A DNA stretch of 64,000 nucleotides from Acidobacteriota bacterium (GTDB taxonomy: Bacteria; Acidobacteriota; Terriglobia; Terriglobales; Acidobacteriaceae): the NCBI GenBank assembly GCA_018268895.1, contig JAFDVP010000012.1:186001-250000 (forward strand). The letters run 5' to 3'. Under the pieces are notes generated by a model that saw only the letters and a list, made by a program, of their open reading frames with translations, had not been told where the DNA came from and searched no databases. The number at the start of each line of letters is the position of its first letter. Position 1 is the first letter of the stretch. This document shows, piece after piece, positions 15,601 to 24,480 of the stretch. The position numbers were made by a program, and so were the translations under genes.

Positions 15601-15861
15601 TGACACGCCGGGAAGTGAGCGGGACTCCATGTGGTCGATGCCGCTGGCGAGCGTGAACTGTCGCTCAAGGTGATAGGTGATATTCGCTTCAATCTGCTGC
15701 GGCGGCATCCCCGAATAGAAGGTCGCGACGGCAACGACGGGCAGGTTGATCGGCGGGAACATATCGACCGGCATGTCCGCAACGCTGACCGAACCCAAGA
15801 TGGTGATGACGAGGCACAGCACCACCATGAGGTAAGGATTTCGGATGGAGAATCCCGACAT
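12691..15861 (-). CDS. RND multidrug efflux inner-membrane pump (HAE1-type)
   Basis: A 1056-residue protein with the RND layout: segment 1 NPYLMVVLCLVITILGSVSV, the first periplasmic porter loop, segments 2-6 with LIDNSVVVLENIFRHLEEG (segment 4 and loop), a second porter loop from about residue 560, and segments 8-12 with GVVMLAGISLSNSILIVEF and LRPILMTSLATLIGLLPMAL. RND pumps export drugs, dyes or small molecules by proton antiport across a tripartite channel. Length is normal (1020-1070). It is last in the operon tolC-adaptor-pump. Whether it prefers drugs or lipophilic metabolites cannot be told from sequence. Confidence 0.95.
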   Translation of the reverse strand: MSGFSIRNPYLMVVLCLVITILGSVSVADMPVDMFPPINLPVVAVATFYSGMPPQQIEANITYHLERQFTLASGIDHMESRSLPGVSLIKVYFRAGTDPDADAATISSLASSDLRDMPPGTYPPIVLKQDASSIPVALVTLSGSGLNESKLKDVGQNFVRNQLASVPGASVTQPFGGRWRQIMLYADPYKLEANQLSPMDVVRSVNDANVILPAGDVQIGRYDYNIYTNSMLKGASDIAQVPLKMVGQSPVRVGDVAVPQDSFGLQYNIVRVNGQRGVYLPIFKQGGDSNTIAIVNGVNDTLKKLVDVPASLKTTVEFDQSRFVKTAIETLVHEGGVGLFLTCLMILIFLGSLRATVAVFFSIPLSLLTTFFVLKLSGSSLNSMVLGGLALALSRLIDNSVVVLENIFRHLEEGESPEEAAEKGGKEVALPVLAGTLTTVVVFFPVTMLYGVSKFLFSSLALAVVISLFASYFVALTVVPLFCARFVKSGHSDVVHESSEEEMAITADPKSTHHGLWARFNAKFAAGFDALLHRYDRLVARVLLKPWQTLGGFGIVFLLSLLLFPFLGLSFFPRTDAGQFVISFKAPSGTKLEATEEEASRIENIVRRIVSKHDLGILVTNIGIDPGFSALFSPNAAMHTGFTQVALSHDHTRSSFDYIDEVKTAIAKEVPEVQTFYSSGSLVDGVLNMGAPAPIDVRITGNDIAADFKLAQKIASQIRGIPGAADVYIPQDIDYPSLRISIDRTRASQLGLTEKEVVSNIITALTSNQMIAPSIWIDPNSGNNYFLTVMFKEGQIKSLDDLKAIPLHGANISQPTRLDMVADIQQFNAPTEMDHTQIRRNLDIYVRPQSEDLGVITKKIQAIVDASDPPQGISVTLAGSVVSMNASFRSFAIGLILSVVLLYLILVAQFRSFLDPFIILLALPPGITGVILALLVWGTTLNVMSLMGVVMLAGISLSNSILIVEFAHHLIKQGKSVQEAIILSCRVRLRPILMTSLATLIGLLPMALKLGEGSESYAPLAQALIGGLTVSVILTIFLVPAGFYLAYGSKELPRSA

Positions 15862-15890
15862 GTCGCTTGTGTTCCTTTCGCTCTCTGGCC

Positions 15891-17111
15891 TTAGCGGTTG
15901 CTGCCTGCTTCGTATGCAGCAGGTTGTGCATCGACCTTCTGCCCATCGAAGAGACCCGTGTGGCGTCCAACGATGACCTGCTCTCCCTGCTTGAGGCCAG
16001 AGAGGATCTCGATTTTGGAAGGTGTCTGGAGTCCCACGGTGACGGTGACCAGGTGCACAATGCCGTCGCGCACCACATAGGCCTGCTGCACGCTAGTGCC
16101 GAGTCCATCGACTGCATCGAGCGGGACGCTCAGAACATTGGGCCGCGCCGCAAGATGGAGATGGACCTCCGCGTACATGCCGGGCACTAGCGAGCCGTCA
16201 GGGTTGGGCACATCGACCTCGGTATCCATGGTCCGCGTCGACATCTGCACGGAATCGGCATAGCGCGTCACCTTGCCCTGAATTCTGCGGCCGAGGCTGA
16301 CCACGCTAACGTCAACCAGTTGCCCATTGTGGACCGCCGCGACATCTGTAACAGGCACAGGCAGAATCAGCCGAAGCAGATCGTTCTGCGCGAGCCTTAC
16401 CACCGGCATCGCCTGCGACTGCGATGAGATGCCAGCCTGAATCATCGAGCCGGTGTTGGCATATCGCTTCGTCACCACTCCATTGAAAGGAGCGCGGATG
16501 GTGGCGTACTGCATCATGGCGACGGCACGCGAATGCTCGGATTCCGCCTGAAGCTTGTTCTGCTGGGCCGCCCTGAGCGCAGAGTTTGCACTGGCGAGCT
16601 GCGCCTTCGCCTCCATCTCATGCGCCTGGGCAACATCGACCTCCTGCCGCGGCACCAGACCGCGATCGCGTGTCGCCACATCCTGGATGCGCTTGAAAGA
16701 GAGTGAAGCGATATTCGACGCCGCCTGCGCGCGCTGCACAGCAGCCTCGGCCGTGACGATGTTGGCTTCCGCAGCCGCCGCTCCGGCTTTTGCTTTGGCC
16801 ACGTCGTCCTGAACCTCGGGGACCTCCAACACCGCCAGCACAGCATTCTGGTGAACATGATCTCCAATATCGACGCCGATGGACTTCACATAGCCTGCAA
16901 TTTTCGCCATGACATCCACCTCCTGATAGGGGCGGAACTCAGCCGTCAGGACGCGATCGTTTTCAAGCGTTGCAGGCGACACTGTCGCGACAGGCACGAC
17001 GGGCACGGCAACGGCTGCGGGTTTATGTGCATTGCAGGCAGTCAATGTTCCGGCAGCGAAGACAGTGGCAACAGCCAGCCACACTGTCCCGGAATCTTTT
17101 AGATTTGCCAT
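15891..17111 (-). CDS. RND efflux periplasmic adaptor lipoprotein
   Basis: From the ATG at 17111 the product is 406 residues. A signal segment ends in the lipobox LTAC (Cys about residue 26), so it should be lipid-anchored. Membrane-fusion-protein blocks follow: first lipoyl half (AKIAGYVKSIGVDIGDHVHQ), an alpha-helical hairpin rich in Ala and Gln (about 95-190), second lipoyl half (TIRAPFNGVVTKRYANTGSM) and beta-barrel regions (VPGMYAEVHLHL). It links the RND pump to the TolC-like channel. A TTG at 17129 overlapping the tolC stop would add six residues; I prefer the ATG because AAAGG lies about ten bases before it. Confidence 0.93.
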   Translation of the reverse strand: MANLKDSGTVWLAVATVFAAGTLTACNAHKPAAVAVPVVPVATVSPATLENDRVLTAEFRPYQEVDVMAKIAGYVKSIGVDIGDHVHQNAVLAVLEVPEVQDDVAKAKAGAAAAEANIVTAEAAVQRAQAASNIASLSFKRIQDVATRDRGLVPRQEVDVAQAHEMEAKAQLASANSALRAAQQNKLQAESEHSRAVAMMQYATIRAPFNGVVTKRYANTGSMIQAGISSQSQAMPVVRLAQNDLLRLILPVPVTDVAAVHNGQLVDVSVVSLGRRIQGKVTRYADSVQMSTRTMDTEVDVPNPDGSLVPGMYAEVHLHLAARPNVLSVPLDAVDGLGTSVQQAYVVRDGIVHLVTVTVGLQTPSKIEILSGLKQGEQVIVGRHTGLFDGQKVDAQPAAYEAGSNR

Positions 17112-17125
17112 CTGCGAATAACCTT

Positions 17126-18424
17126 TCAATTAAGATTCCCTGTTGCGAAGTCGAGCTGCGCGAGACGCGTGAGATAGGTGTACGTTGCGTCGGCTGCGGT
17201 AATCTCCGCAGAGGTCTCGTTCAATTGCGCTTCGTTCAGCTCGACGATGCTGCCAAGGCCTGCATCGTAACGGTCTTGGGCAAGACGCAGCGCCTCCTTG
17301 CTCTGCGCAACAAGACGCGCAGTGACATCGATGCTGCGAAACGCCTCATCGGCCCTGTACCACGCGCTTCGAACTTCGTCGCCCACCTGAAGACGCCGAT
17401 CCTGCACATCGTGCGCGCGCGCGGTTGCTTCAAATTCAGCTTCAGATCGCCGCGCCGCAAAGAGTCCCCCGTTGAAGACCGGGATGCTGAGGTTGAAGCC
17501 TGCGGCGGCGTAGTCGTCATGCAAAGTGCGGTCGTGGTAGGGTAGTTGACCCGCGGCGGCTTGAAGATTCAATGTGGGATAGCTCAGACGCTTTTCCGAT
17601 TGCGCAAACTGCTGTGCTGCGTGCTGCTGGGCTTGAAGAACCGCGAGGTCGGCACGCTTTGCCTGCGCCTGCTGCATAAGGTCTTCGGGAGCGGGCGGCA
17701 GTGGCTCAACCGAGGCGACATCAATCAGCTTAGCGACAACAGACTGTTGCTGCCCCATTGCGATGGCAAGCTGCGATCGCTCCTGCGCGACAGTGCTTTG
17801 CGCCCTTACAACAGCAAGTTCGGCCTCACTCTCAAGCACCCTGGCAAAATTGACGTCGAGCGTCGACCTGAGCTCGCTTTGCGCCAACGCAGATAGTTGC
17901 CTGGAGACCAGGCGCCGGTTTGCAAGGGCCGCCTGCGCAGCACGAAGAACGGCCTCCGCACCTAGAACACGGTAGTAGGCCATCCTTACATTGAGCCGAA
18001 CCTGCGCGCGGGTGAGTGTAGCGGCATCGGCCTGCGCTTCGGCTGTAAATCTCGCAGCACTGACCAGCGCACCGGTGCGTCCGAAGTCTGTGACGAGCTG
18101 CGTGAGGTTGCCGCCGTAAGCAAACCGGCCGGACAAGGCAGATGTGGTCAGATTCCCCGCCGACACTGCCGAACTGGTATCGGCCACCTGCGCGCCTGTG
18201 GCATTGAAGTTGACCATAGGCAGATACCCCGATCGCGCTTGACGGACTCGCTCGGAGATTGCGCGCGCGCGCGCCTGGGCCGCCAGCATGCGAGGCAGCT
18301 TTACAAGTGCCTGAGCTTCGGCCTGGGGCAGGTCCAGAGATTGTAATTCCGGAGATGCGGCTGACTGTCCCAGGGCGGATATTGTGAGGAAGCAAAACAG
18401 AGTCAGAACGGCCACAGAATTCAT
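17126..18424 (-). CDS. TolC-like outer-membrane efflux channel
   Basis: I start at the ATG at 18424, which begins a clear signal peptide (MNSVAVLTLFCFLTISALGQ) and gives 432 residues; a longer reading to 18457 would put hydrophilic residues before it. The body is two repeats of long coiled-coil helices with Ala/Gln/Arg heptads, RQARSGYLPMVNF and the second-repeat equivalent SYPTLNLQAAAG, as in outer-membrane efflux proteins. It is first in the operon and would form the exit duct for the adaptor and RND pump downstream. Confidence 0.93.
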   Translation of the reverse strand: MNSVAVLTLFCFLTISALGQSAASPELQSLDLPQAEAQALVKLPRMLAAQARARAISERVRQARSGYLPMVNFNATGAQVADTSSAVSAGNLTTSALSGRFAYGGNLTQLVTDFGRTGALVSAARFTAEAQADAATLTRAQVRLNVRMAYYRVLGAEAVLRAAQAALANRRLVSRQLSALAQSELRSTLDVNFARVLESEAELAVVRAQSTVAQERSQLAIAMGQQQSVVAKLIDVASVEPLPPAPEDLMQQAQAKRADLAVLQAQQHAAQQFAQSEKRLSYPTLNLQAAAGQLPYHDRTLHDDYAAAGFNLSIPVFNGGLFAARRSEAEFEATARAHDVQDRRLQVGDEVRSAWYRADEAFRSIDVTARLVAQSKEALRLAQDRYDAGLGSIVELNEAQLNETSAEITAADATYTYLTRLAQLDFATGNLN

Positions 18425-18477
18425 CGGGAGAGACCTTTGCCAATCACACCAGTGCATTCAGTCAACCAGCTTGCTTT

Positions 18478-18493
18478 CTTACATTGGCTTACA
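18478..18493. promoter_or_regulatory. Direct repeat CTTACA-N4-CTTACA, candidate regulator box
   Basis: CTTACA (18478-18483) and CTTACA (18488-18493) are identical and exactly 10 bp apart, the spacing used by OmpR/PhoB-family dimers. The box is in the 146-bp divergent region between the tolC operon and the two-component system, so one site could serve both. Confidence 0.5.
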
Positions 18494-18570
18494 AGTCGCT
18501 GACATTAACCTGGCTCCTACTTGTTCCGGATGACCGAGGTAGGAAATGATAGGAAAGGAGCGTCACCCTT

Positions 18571-19266
18571 ATGCCATCAGTTCGCGCCAAGATTTTGATC
18601 ATCGAAGATGACAAAAAGATGTCGGACGCACTGGTCTCTGGCCTGAGGGAATCGAACTATGACGTATCGACAGCGGCCTCCGGTGAGGAAGGTTTTTATC
18701 TCGTCCATAAACTGAATCCCGATCTGTTGCTGCTGGACCTGACGTTGCCGCAAAGAAATGGCCTGGAGATACTTCAGCAGCTTCGTGCGGAAGGCATCGA
18801 CGTTCGCGTACTGGTCTTGACCTCGCACAACACTGTGGATGACCGGGTATCGGGCCTGCGGATGGGAGCCGACGACTATCTTGGCAAGCCATTCTCCTTT
18901 CCTGAATTGCTCGCGCGCATCGATGCTCTGCTGCGGCGCTTTCTTCCTCCGACGGAACCGGAGTCGTTTCAGATTCAAGACCTCAGGCTGGATACTCGCG
19001 CACGAGTAGCTATGCGGGCTGGTCAGAAACTGGAACTAACTTCCAGGGAGTTCGATCTTCTGCTGTATCTCGCGCAGTACCGCGGACGCACGGTCTCGCG
19101 CGAGATGCTGGCCAGGGATGTGTGGCGAGAGACCTCACGATTTACGCCGATCGATAACGTCATCGACGTTCAGGTCGCACGGCTGAGGAGAAAAATAGAC
19201 GATCCGTTTGGAGTGAAACTCCTGCAAACTGTGCGAGGATTGGGCTTCAGCCTGAGGGAGCCTTGA
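18571..19266 (+). CDS. OmpR-family response regulator
   Basis: The 231-residue product has a receiver domain (acidic pair in IIEDD, phosphoacceptor Asp56 in LLLLDLTLP, Thr in VLTSHN, Lys in YLGKPF) and a winged-helix output domain (ELTSREFDLLLYLAQYRGRTVSREML, DVQVARLRRKIDD, VRGLGFSLRE). It is a DNA-binding regulator controlled by phosphorylation. It is divergent from the efflux operon and immediately followed by its kinase gene, so control of the tolC-adaptor-RND genes is the obvious proposal. Confidence 0.95.
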   Translation: MPSVRAKILIIEDDKKMSDALVSGLRESNYDVSTAASGEEGFYLVHKLNPDLLLLDLTLPQRNGLEILQQLRAEGIDVRVLVLTSHNTVDDRVSGLRMGADDYLGKPFSFPELLARIDALLRRFLPPTEPESFQIQDLRLDTRARVAMRAGQKLELTSREFDLLLYLAQYRGRTVSREMLARDVWRETSRFTPIDNVIDVQVARLRRKIDDPFGVKLLQTVRGLGFSLREP

Positions 19267-19267
19267 T

Positions 19268-20716
19268 TTGAGACTGGGAGCACGATGGACACTGCGCACG
19301 CGGCTTACGCTCTGGTATGTCGCGGTTCTGGCGCTGTTGCTGCTGGTCTACGCAACGCTGGTCTTCGTCTTTCAATACGCCGTTCTCACGCGGCAGATCT
19401 TTCACGATGAAGTGCAGGACATCATCACGGTAGAAGGCCTTCTCTACTTCGACCAGCGGGGAACTCTTCAACTTCGTCAGGACTATTACTCGCGGCCGCA
19501 GTCTCATCTGCTTGTCGATCGCTACATGGAAGTGCGCGATCTCTCGGGAGATGTGCTATACCGCAGCCCAACGCTCAACGGGATGCCTCTCGGCGGGCCG
19601 AATAGAAAGGGCGAAGGCGATGGGACGTTCAACGAGCGAATTATCCGCCTCGACGACGGATCGCACGTCTTTACGATCAGCCACATCCATGGCATGGGAG
19701 GGAGAGACCTGCTGATTCGCCTGGGGTACAGCCTGGGCCCGTTGCGCACGCGCATGGAGCAGTTCTTCCTCCTGTTGCTTTTTGCTGTCCCTGTCACTCT
19801 TGGCATTGCCTGGCTCGCGGGCCAGGCGATTGCCCGGAGAGCGCTGCGGCCGCTGGAGAAGATGACGGAACGCGCCACCGGGATTACTGCGCGCAATCTG
19901 CATGATCGCCTGGTGATTGAGAACCCGAACGACGAGCTTGGTCAGATGGCTCAAGTGTTCAACCATCTCTTGCAGCGGCTGGAGGAGTCGTTTCGGCAAT
20001 TGCAACGCTTTACGGCAGATGCAGCTCATGAGCTGCGTACGCCGCTGGCATCGCTTCGCACGATTGGCGAGGTTGCACTGAGCAAAGGCAATGACCCGGA
20101 AGTGTACAAAGAGGCGCTGGGAGACATTCTGGAAGAGACCTCGCGGCTGAATGAGACGATCGACGGTCTAATTCTGCTTTCAAGAGCCGAGGCGACCGCT
20201 CCGCGCGGATCGCAGGAGATCTTCAGTGCGAATGACTTGATCGACGAAGTTTTAAACTTTCTGAGCGTCGTGATGGACGAGCGCAACGTAAAGGCAGTAC
20301 AGGAAAATACAACGAATGGCGTAACCATGCTGCAAGGCGACCGAGGTCTCCTTCGGATTGCCTTCGTCAATCTGATCCATAACGCGGTGAAGTTCTCTCC
20401 TGCCAACTCGACGATTCGAATCAGCTATTCACCGATCAGCGGCGACGACCCGGAAATGCAGATCGCCATTCAGGATGAAGGCCCTGGAATTGCACCCGGC
20501 GAGCACGAACGTATTTTCGAACGATTTTTTACCAGCAGCGCACACGCTACTGCCATGAACAGCGGTGCAGGGCTTGGGCTTTCCATTGCGAAGTTGGTCA
20601 TCGAGCGCGCGGGAGGAACGATCTACTTCGACAGAAATAGGCCCGTAGGGGCTCGATGCGTTGTGACCCTGCACGCAGCTGACGATCCAGCAAAATCTCG
20701 CGCCGCTCAGATTTGA
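19268..20716 (+). CDS. Sensor histidine kinase
   Basis: A 482-residue membrane kinase: segment 1 at about residues 14-36 (LWYVAVLALLLLVYATLVFVF), a periplasmic sensor of about 125 residues, segment 2 at about 163-183 (FFLLLLFAVPVTLGIAWLAG), a HAMP linker, and the H-box ADAAHELRTPLASL with the phospho-His near residue 255. The catalytic domain has the N-box FVNLIHNAVKFSP, G1 DEGPGIAPGE, F-box ERFF and G2 GAGLGLSIA. The TTG start follows the regulator stop by one base, so the two are translationally coupled. The ligand is unknown; drug or envelope stress would fit the neighbouring efflux operon. Confidence 0.94.
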   Translation: MRLGARWTLRTRLTLWYVAVLALLLLVYATLVFVFQYAVLTRQIFHDEVQDIITVEGLLYFDQRGTLQLRQDYYSRPQSHLLVDRYMEVRDLSGDVLYRSPTLNGMPLGGPNRKGEGDGTFNERIIRLDDGSHVFTISHIHGMGGRDLLIRLGYSLGPLRTRMEQFFLLLLFAVPVTLGIAWLAGQAIARRALRPLEKMTERATGITARNLHDRLVIENPNDELGQMAQVFNHLLQRLEESFRQLQRFTADAAHELRTPLASLRTIGEVALSKGNDPEVYKEALGDILEETSRLNETIDGLILLSRAEATAPRGSQEIFSANDLIDEVLNFLSVVMDERNVKAVQENTTNGVTMLQGDRGLLRIAFVNLIHNAVKFSPANSTIRISYSPISGDDPEMQIAIQDEGPGIAPGEHERIFERFFTSSAHATAMNSGAGLGLSIAKLVIERAGGTIYFDRNRPVGARCVVTLHAADDPAKSRAAQI

Positions 20717-20724
20717 GCGGATTT

Positions 20725-22167
20725 CTAGGAGACCGGTTCGCGTTGAAGCAATGCTGCCTGCCGCGCGATGTGTTCCGCCGATGTATCGCCATCAAGCGCC
20801 GCCAACTGAACTCCAAAGTTGCCGATGGTGGAGCTCTCTACGGAGCCACGTATTACGGGTAGTCCGGTTGCCTTTTCGGTGAGCGAGTTGAGGAGGTTGT
20901 TCTGACTGCCTCCGCCGACGATGTAGATCGCATCGAACCGCTTGCCGGTCATGGTCGAGATAGACCGCAGGACCGAAGCGTAGCGGGCCGCCAGCGATTC
21001 AAATATCAAACGCGTCATTGCCGGAGGATCGTTGCCTGGGGCGAGCCCTCGCGCTGCACGTTGCGCATTGATGCGGGCAGGCATGTCTCCAGGGGCTGCA
21101 AGCACGGGGTCGTCAACATCGATCAATTCGGCGGTAGGCGGCGCAGGCTGCGCTTGTGCCTGGCTCACCAGCAGAGCCACGTCTGTGAGGTCCCATGCCC
21201 GCATCGATTGCTGGAGCAGCCACATGCCGCTGATGCCTTTGTGAAAGAGAATGCGGCCGCCCGCCGCGCCGAGATTGGTGAAGTTGGCCTCGGCAGCTTC
21301 AGGGCTATTGCAGGGAGCTTCAAGCACGGTGCCGATCAGCGACCAGGTGCCGGAGCTGATATACGCCCAATTCATCCCGGCGGCAGGAATACCAGCGACT
21401 GCGCTTGCCGTATCGTGACAGCACGGTGCGATCAAACGCACGCCTCGAAGACGCTCTATCCCTCCGCTGTACTCGCCGACGATGGTGCCTGCTTCGACAA
21501 GAGCGGGCGCATCCTCCGCACGAATACCCGCAGCAGTAGTAATCTCCCTGCACCAGTTTCCATCCAGCCCCACCATGCCGCTATGCGTTGCCATCGTGCG
21601 CTCCGCGACAGGCTTTCCTCCCCAACGATAGAGCATGTACTCCGGCAGATTGAGCCAGCGGCCGTGTATACCGGCGAGCTGATCGGCGTGCTGCTGATAA
21701 AGCGTATTGATCGGCTGCAGCTGAACGCCGGTCAGTTCACGCAGGCGAGAGGGAGCGATGATGCGATAGAGCGCAGCCTCCGCATTTGCATTGCGCGGAT
21801 CGCGATAACAAAAGGGGTCTTCAATAGCCACTCCGTTTGAATCGAGCCGGACGTAGTCGACGGCCCATCCATCCACGGCGATGGAACGCACACCTTCTTC
21901 GGCGATCTCCGCGCAGCGCGCAAGCCCGGCTTCGACTCCATCGACGATGCGTTGAAGGTTCCAGCGGAGACCATCGCTTCGCTGCTCCGCACGATGTGCA
22001 AAGCGATGGACCAGTTCAATGTGCTGCCTGCCGTCACGCCATCGGAGAAGTGAGACGCGGCAGCTTTCTGCGCCAAGATCGACGGCGATCAAAGCGCGAT
22101 GGCCCGGCTTGCTCGCCGAACCATCGGATGTGCTGCGCAGGCCTGTCGCTGCGTCGGAGCCGCTCAC
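20725..22167 (-). CDS. rhaB: Rhamnulokinase
   Basis: A 480-residue FGGY-family sugar kinase. Evidence: the N-terminal ATPase motif LIAVDLGAESCRVSLL, SIAVDGWAVDYVRLD, the substrate-side blocks NTLYQQHADQ and LNLPEYMLYRW, CCHDTASAVAGIP, the SSGTWSLIGT phosphate-binding motif and IYIVGGGSQNNLLN near the end. It phosphorylates L-rhamnulose to rhamnulose 1-phosphate. Its GTG start overlaps the stop of rhaD by 4 bp (GTGA), and it is the last gene of the seven-gene minus-strand island. Confidence 0.95.
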   Translation of the reverse strand: MSGSDAATGLRSTSDGSASKPGHRALIAVDLGAESCRVSLLRWRDGRQHIELVHRFAHRAEQRSDGLRWNLQRIVDGVEAGLARCAEIAEEGVRSIAVDGWAVDYVRLDSNGVAIEDPFCYRDPRNANAEAALYRIIAPSRLRELTGVQLQPINTLYQQHADQLAGIHGRWLNLPEYMLYRWGGKPVAERTMATHSGMVGLDGNWCREITTAAGIRAEDAPALVEAGTIVGEYSGGIERLRGVRLIAPCCHDTASAVAGIPAAGMNWAYISSGTWSLIGTVLEAPCNSPEAAEANFTNLGAAGGRILFHKGISGMWLLQQSMRAWDLTDVALLVSQAQAQPAPPTAELIDVDDPVLAAPGDMPARINAQRAARGLAPGNDPPAMTRLIFESLAARYASVLRSISTMTGKRFDAIYIVGGGSQNNLLNSLTEKATGLPVIRGSVESSTIGNFGVQLAALDGDTSAEHIARQAALLQREPVS

Positions 22168-24362
22168 CGGAGATAGGCCTCCACAAGACCGCCATCTACG
22201 GGGATAAGATGGCCGGTGGTTACGGGTGTCTTTGGACCGGCAAGAAAGAGGATCGCCTCAGCGCAGTCCCTTGGATCAATCGGCACATGGGTGAGCGTGC
22301 GCTTTGCATAGAAGGCAGCGAGTTTGTTTCTGAGCGCGTCATCGCTCTCCGCGTCGTCGAAGGCGATGTCGTACTTCGCGAGCGATGCCTTCACGCGGTC
22401 GCGTGGAAACATCGTCGAGCCTTTGACGACAGTTGCCGGAGAGATGCCATTGACCCTCACAGGGGAGAGCGTGACCGCCAACTCGCGCACAAGATGGCTC
22501 AATGCAGCCTTCGATACGTCGTAAGCCTCGCTCCCTTTCTTTGCGACAACAGCGTTGGCCGAGCTGGTGAGCACGATCGAGCCGCCGATGCCCTGCGCCT
22601 TGAAGACCTTGTCCGCTTCATCGGCGAGCAGATAGTTGGCCGTAACGTTGATCTCGAGCGTCGTTCCCCACTGCGCGTCGCTGATAACCCCAGTTGGGGA
22701 TGAGGGGAAGATCGCTGCTGTGTTGATGACGAGATCGACGCCACCGAAGGCGCTGACAGTCGCCTGCAACGCAGCCTGAATCGTCTCTCGCTTTGTAATG
22801 TCGATTGAGGTGGAAATAACCGCTTCTTTGCCAACAATCTTCTTGCATTCTTCAGCGACAGACTCTGCGCCTTTGACGTCGCGATCAGCAACGACGATGT
22901 GAGCACCGCGTTCGGCCGCCAGAAGCGCAGTCTCGCGGCCGATGCCGCTGCCTCCACCGACCACAAGAACGATGCGCCGGCTCAGCTCTTTCTCCGGTGG
23001 CTGACGGCGGATCTTCGCCTCTTCGAGCGCCCAATACTCGATACGGAAGGCCTCGCTCGGCGGGAGAGCGACGTAGTTCTCAAAGACGGTGAACTCCTCA
23101 GGACCGGCAGCGGGGCCAGCCTGCGGAACGGAGGTGCATGGAGTCTCGCTGGAGAGAGAGCCAGCGCCCTGCATGACGTGAATAGCATTGGTGTAGAACT
23201 CGCCGGTGAGACGCGCTTCGGTCTTGTTCTTGCCAAAGGAGAACATGCCGACGCCGGGCAGTAGCACCACCGTAGGGCTGGCGTCGCGCTGCGCAGGCGA
23301 GTCCTTGAGCGCGTGTTTCTCGTAATACTCCGCATATTCGGCGCGGTAGGTTTCAAGCGCTTTGTCGATGAGCGCCGGAATCTCTTTGGGGTCTCCCTTG
23401 GGGTCCCACTCGATGTACATCGGGCGAATCTTGGTGCGAATGAAGTGGTCGGGGCAGCTCGTTCCCAGATGCGCGAGCTTCTTTGCCTGCGCACTGTTGA
23501 CGAACTCCAGCACATCGGGAGAGGAGACGAAGTTTCCAATCCAGCGCTGTTTGCGGCTGACAGCCCCGCGAAGATGAGCAAAGACGTGCTCAGCAACTGC
23601 GCTGGAGTCCTTGCGTGTCTCGTATAAGGCGCCTCCGAAGGCCTTCTTGCCGCGCTTCTGATCGTGCTTCTCAATGAACTGCCCGATCTGGTCGATGATC
23701 GTGATGGTGTTCAGGTAGCTCTCGCGCTGCGTGTTGCCCCATGTAAACAGACCGTGGCCACCGAGAATGATTCCATCGCAGCCCGGGTTGTCCTCAACGG
23801 CACGCTTGAGCATCATGGCCAGCTCAAAGCCAGGTCGCTGCCAGGGAAGCCAGACGAGCTTGTGCCCGAACTCCTTGTTGAACTCCTCCATGCGCTCCTT
23901 GCCATTTGCCGAAGCGGCGAGCGCAATCGCCCAGTCCGGATGCAGGTGATCGACGTGCGGGAATGGCAGAAACCCGTGCAACGGCGTATCGATGGATGCT
24001 GCAACCGGATTGTTGCCGAAGGTACAGAGCGGGTACATCGCCACCATCTCGTCTTCGCGGGTAACGCCAGGATAGACCTTCTCCATCGCGCGCAGGCGGT
24101 CGAGGTACAACGTTGCAAAGCCTTCGCGCTTGATGGAACCGAGATCGCCCCCCGATCCCTTTACCCAGAGAACTTCTTTCGAGGAGCGGTCGAGCGGGTC
24201 CTGCAGCTCAAACTTAGAGCTGGTATTGCCTCCGCCGAAGTTTGTGATGCGGAGGTCGGAACCGAGAAGGTTCGAGCGATAACGCAACAGCTCGGGAGCA
24301 TCCAGCGTCTTCGCAACAGACTCGTCCCAACGGTCCTCTAAAAACTTAAGCGATGCAGCCAT
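22164..24362 (-). CDS. rhaD: Bifunctional rhamnulose-1-phosphate aldolase / lactaldehyde dehydrogenase
   Basis: One 732-residue chain joins two enzymes. Residues 1 to about 430 are a class II aldolase (FGGGNTSSK, DHLHPDWAIALAAS, GGHGLFTWG with zinc-binding His). From about 465 to the end lies a short-chain dehydrogenase: Rossmann motif VVGGGSGIGRETA, NTAAIF, and catalytic Tyr and Lys in YDVSKAALSHL. The fused class (RhaD/RhaE-type, YuxG in Bacillus) cleaves rhamnulose 1-phosphate to DHAP and L-lactaldehyde; the dehydrogenase half is expected to oxidise lactaldehyde to L-lactate. The neighbouring lut genes use that lactate. Both halves look complete. Confidence 0.93.
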   Translation of the reverse strand: MAASLKFLEDRWDESVAKTLDAPELLRYRSNLLGSDLRITNFGGGNTSSKFELQDPLDRSSKEVLWVKGSGGDLGSIKREGFATLYLDRLRAMEKVYPGVTREDEMVAMYPLCTFGNNPVAASIDTPLHGFLPFPHVDHLHPDWAIALAASANGKERMEEFNKEFGHKLVWLPWQRPGFELAMMLKRAVEDNPGCDGIILGGHGLFTWGNTQRESYLNTITIIDQIGQFIEKHDQKRGKKAFGGALYETRKDSSAVAEHVFAHLRGAVSRKQRWIGNFVSSPDVLEFVNSAQAKKLAHLGTSCPDHFIRTKIRPMYIEWDPKGDPKEIPALIDKALETYRAEYAEYYEKHALKDSPAQRDASPTVVLLPGVGMFSFGKNKTEARLTGEFYTNAIHVMQGAGSLSSETPCTSVPQAGPAAGPEEFTVFENYVALPPSEAFRIEYWALEEAKIRRQPPEKELSRRIVLVVGGGSGIGRETALLAAERGAHIVVADRDVKGAESVAEECKKIVGKEAVISTSIDITKRETIQAALQATVSAFGGVDLVINTAAIFPSSPTGVISDAQWGTTLEINVTANYLLADEADKVFKAQGIGGSIVLTSSANAVVAKKGSEAYDVSKAALSHLVRELAVTLSPVRVNGISPATVVKGSTMFPRDRVKASLAKYDIAFDDAESDDALRNKLAAFYAKRTLTHVPIDPRDCAEAILFLAGPKTPVTTGHLIPVDGGLVEAYLR

Positions 24363-24457
24363 GGAAAAGTACCTGCTTCTTTCGTCGTGAAGTTCGACAC
24401 GGAGAAGGTTGCCATTCTTCGCGCGCTATCCATCATGTCATATCAGATACCATTACA

Positions 24458-24475
24458 GCAACAATTTCTCTATTG
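24458..24475 (-). promoter_or_regulatory. Shared motif CAATAGAGA upstream of rhaD
   Basis: Read on the minus strand: CAATAGAGAAATTGTTGC. The core nine bases are identical to those at 26808-26825 and 29777-29794. It lies in the 118-bp gap between the regulator stop and rhaD. Confidence 0.5.
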
Positions 24476-24480
24476 CACAA

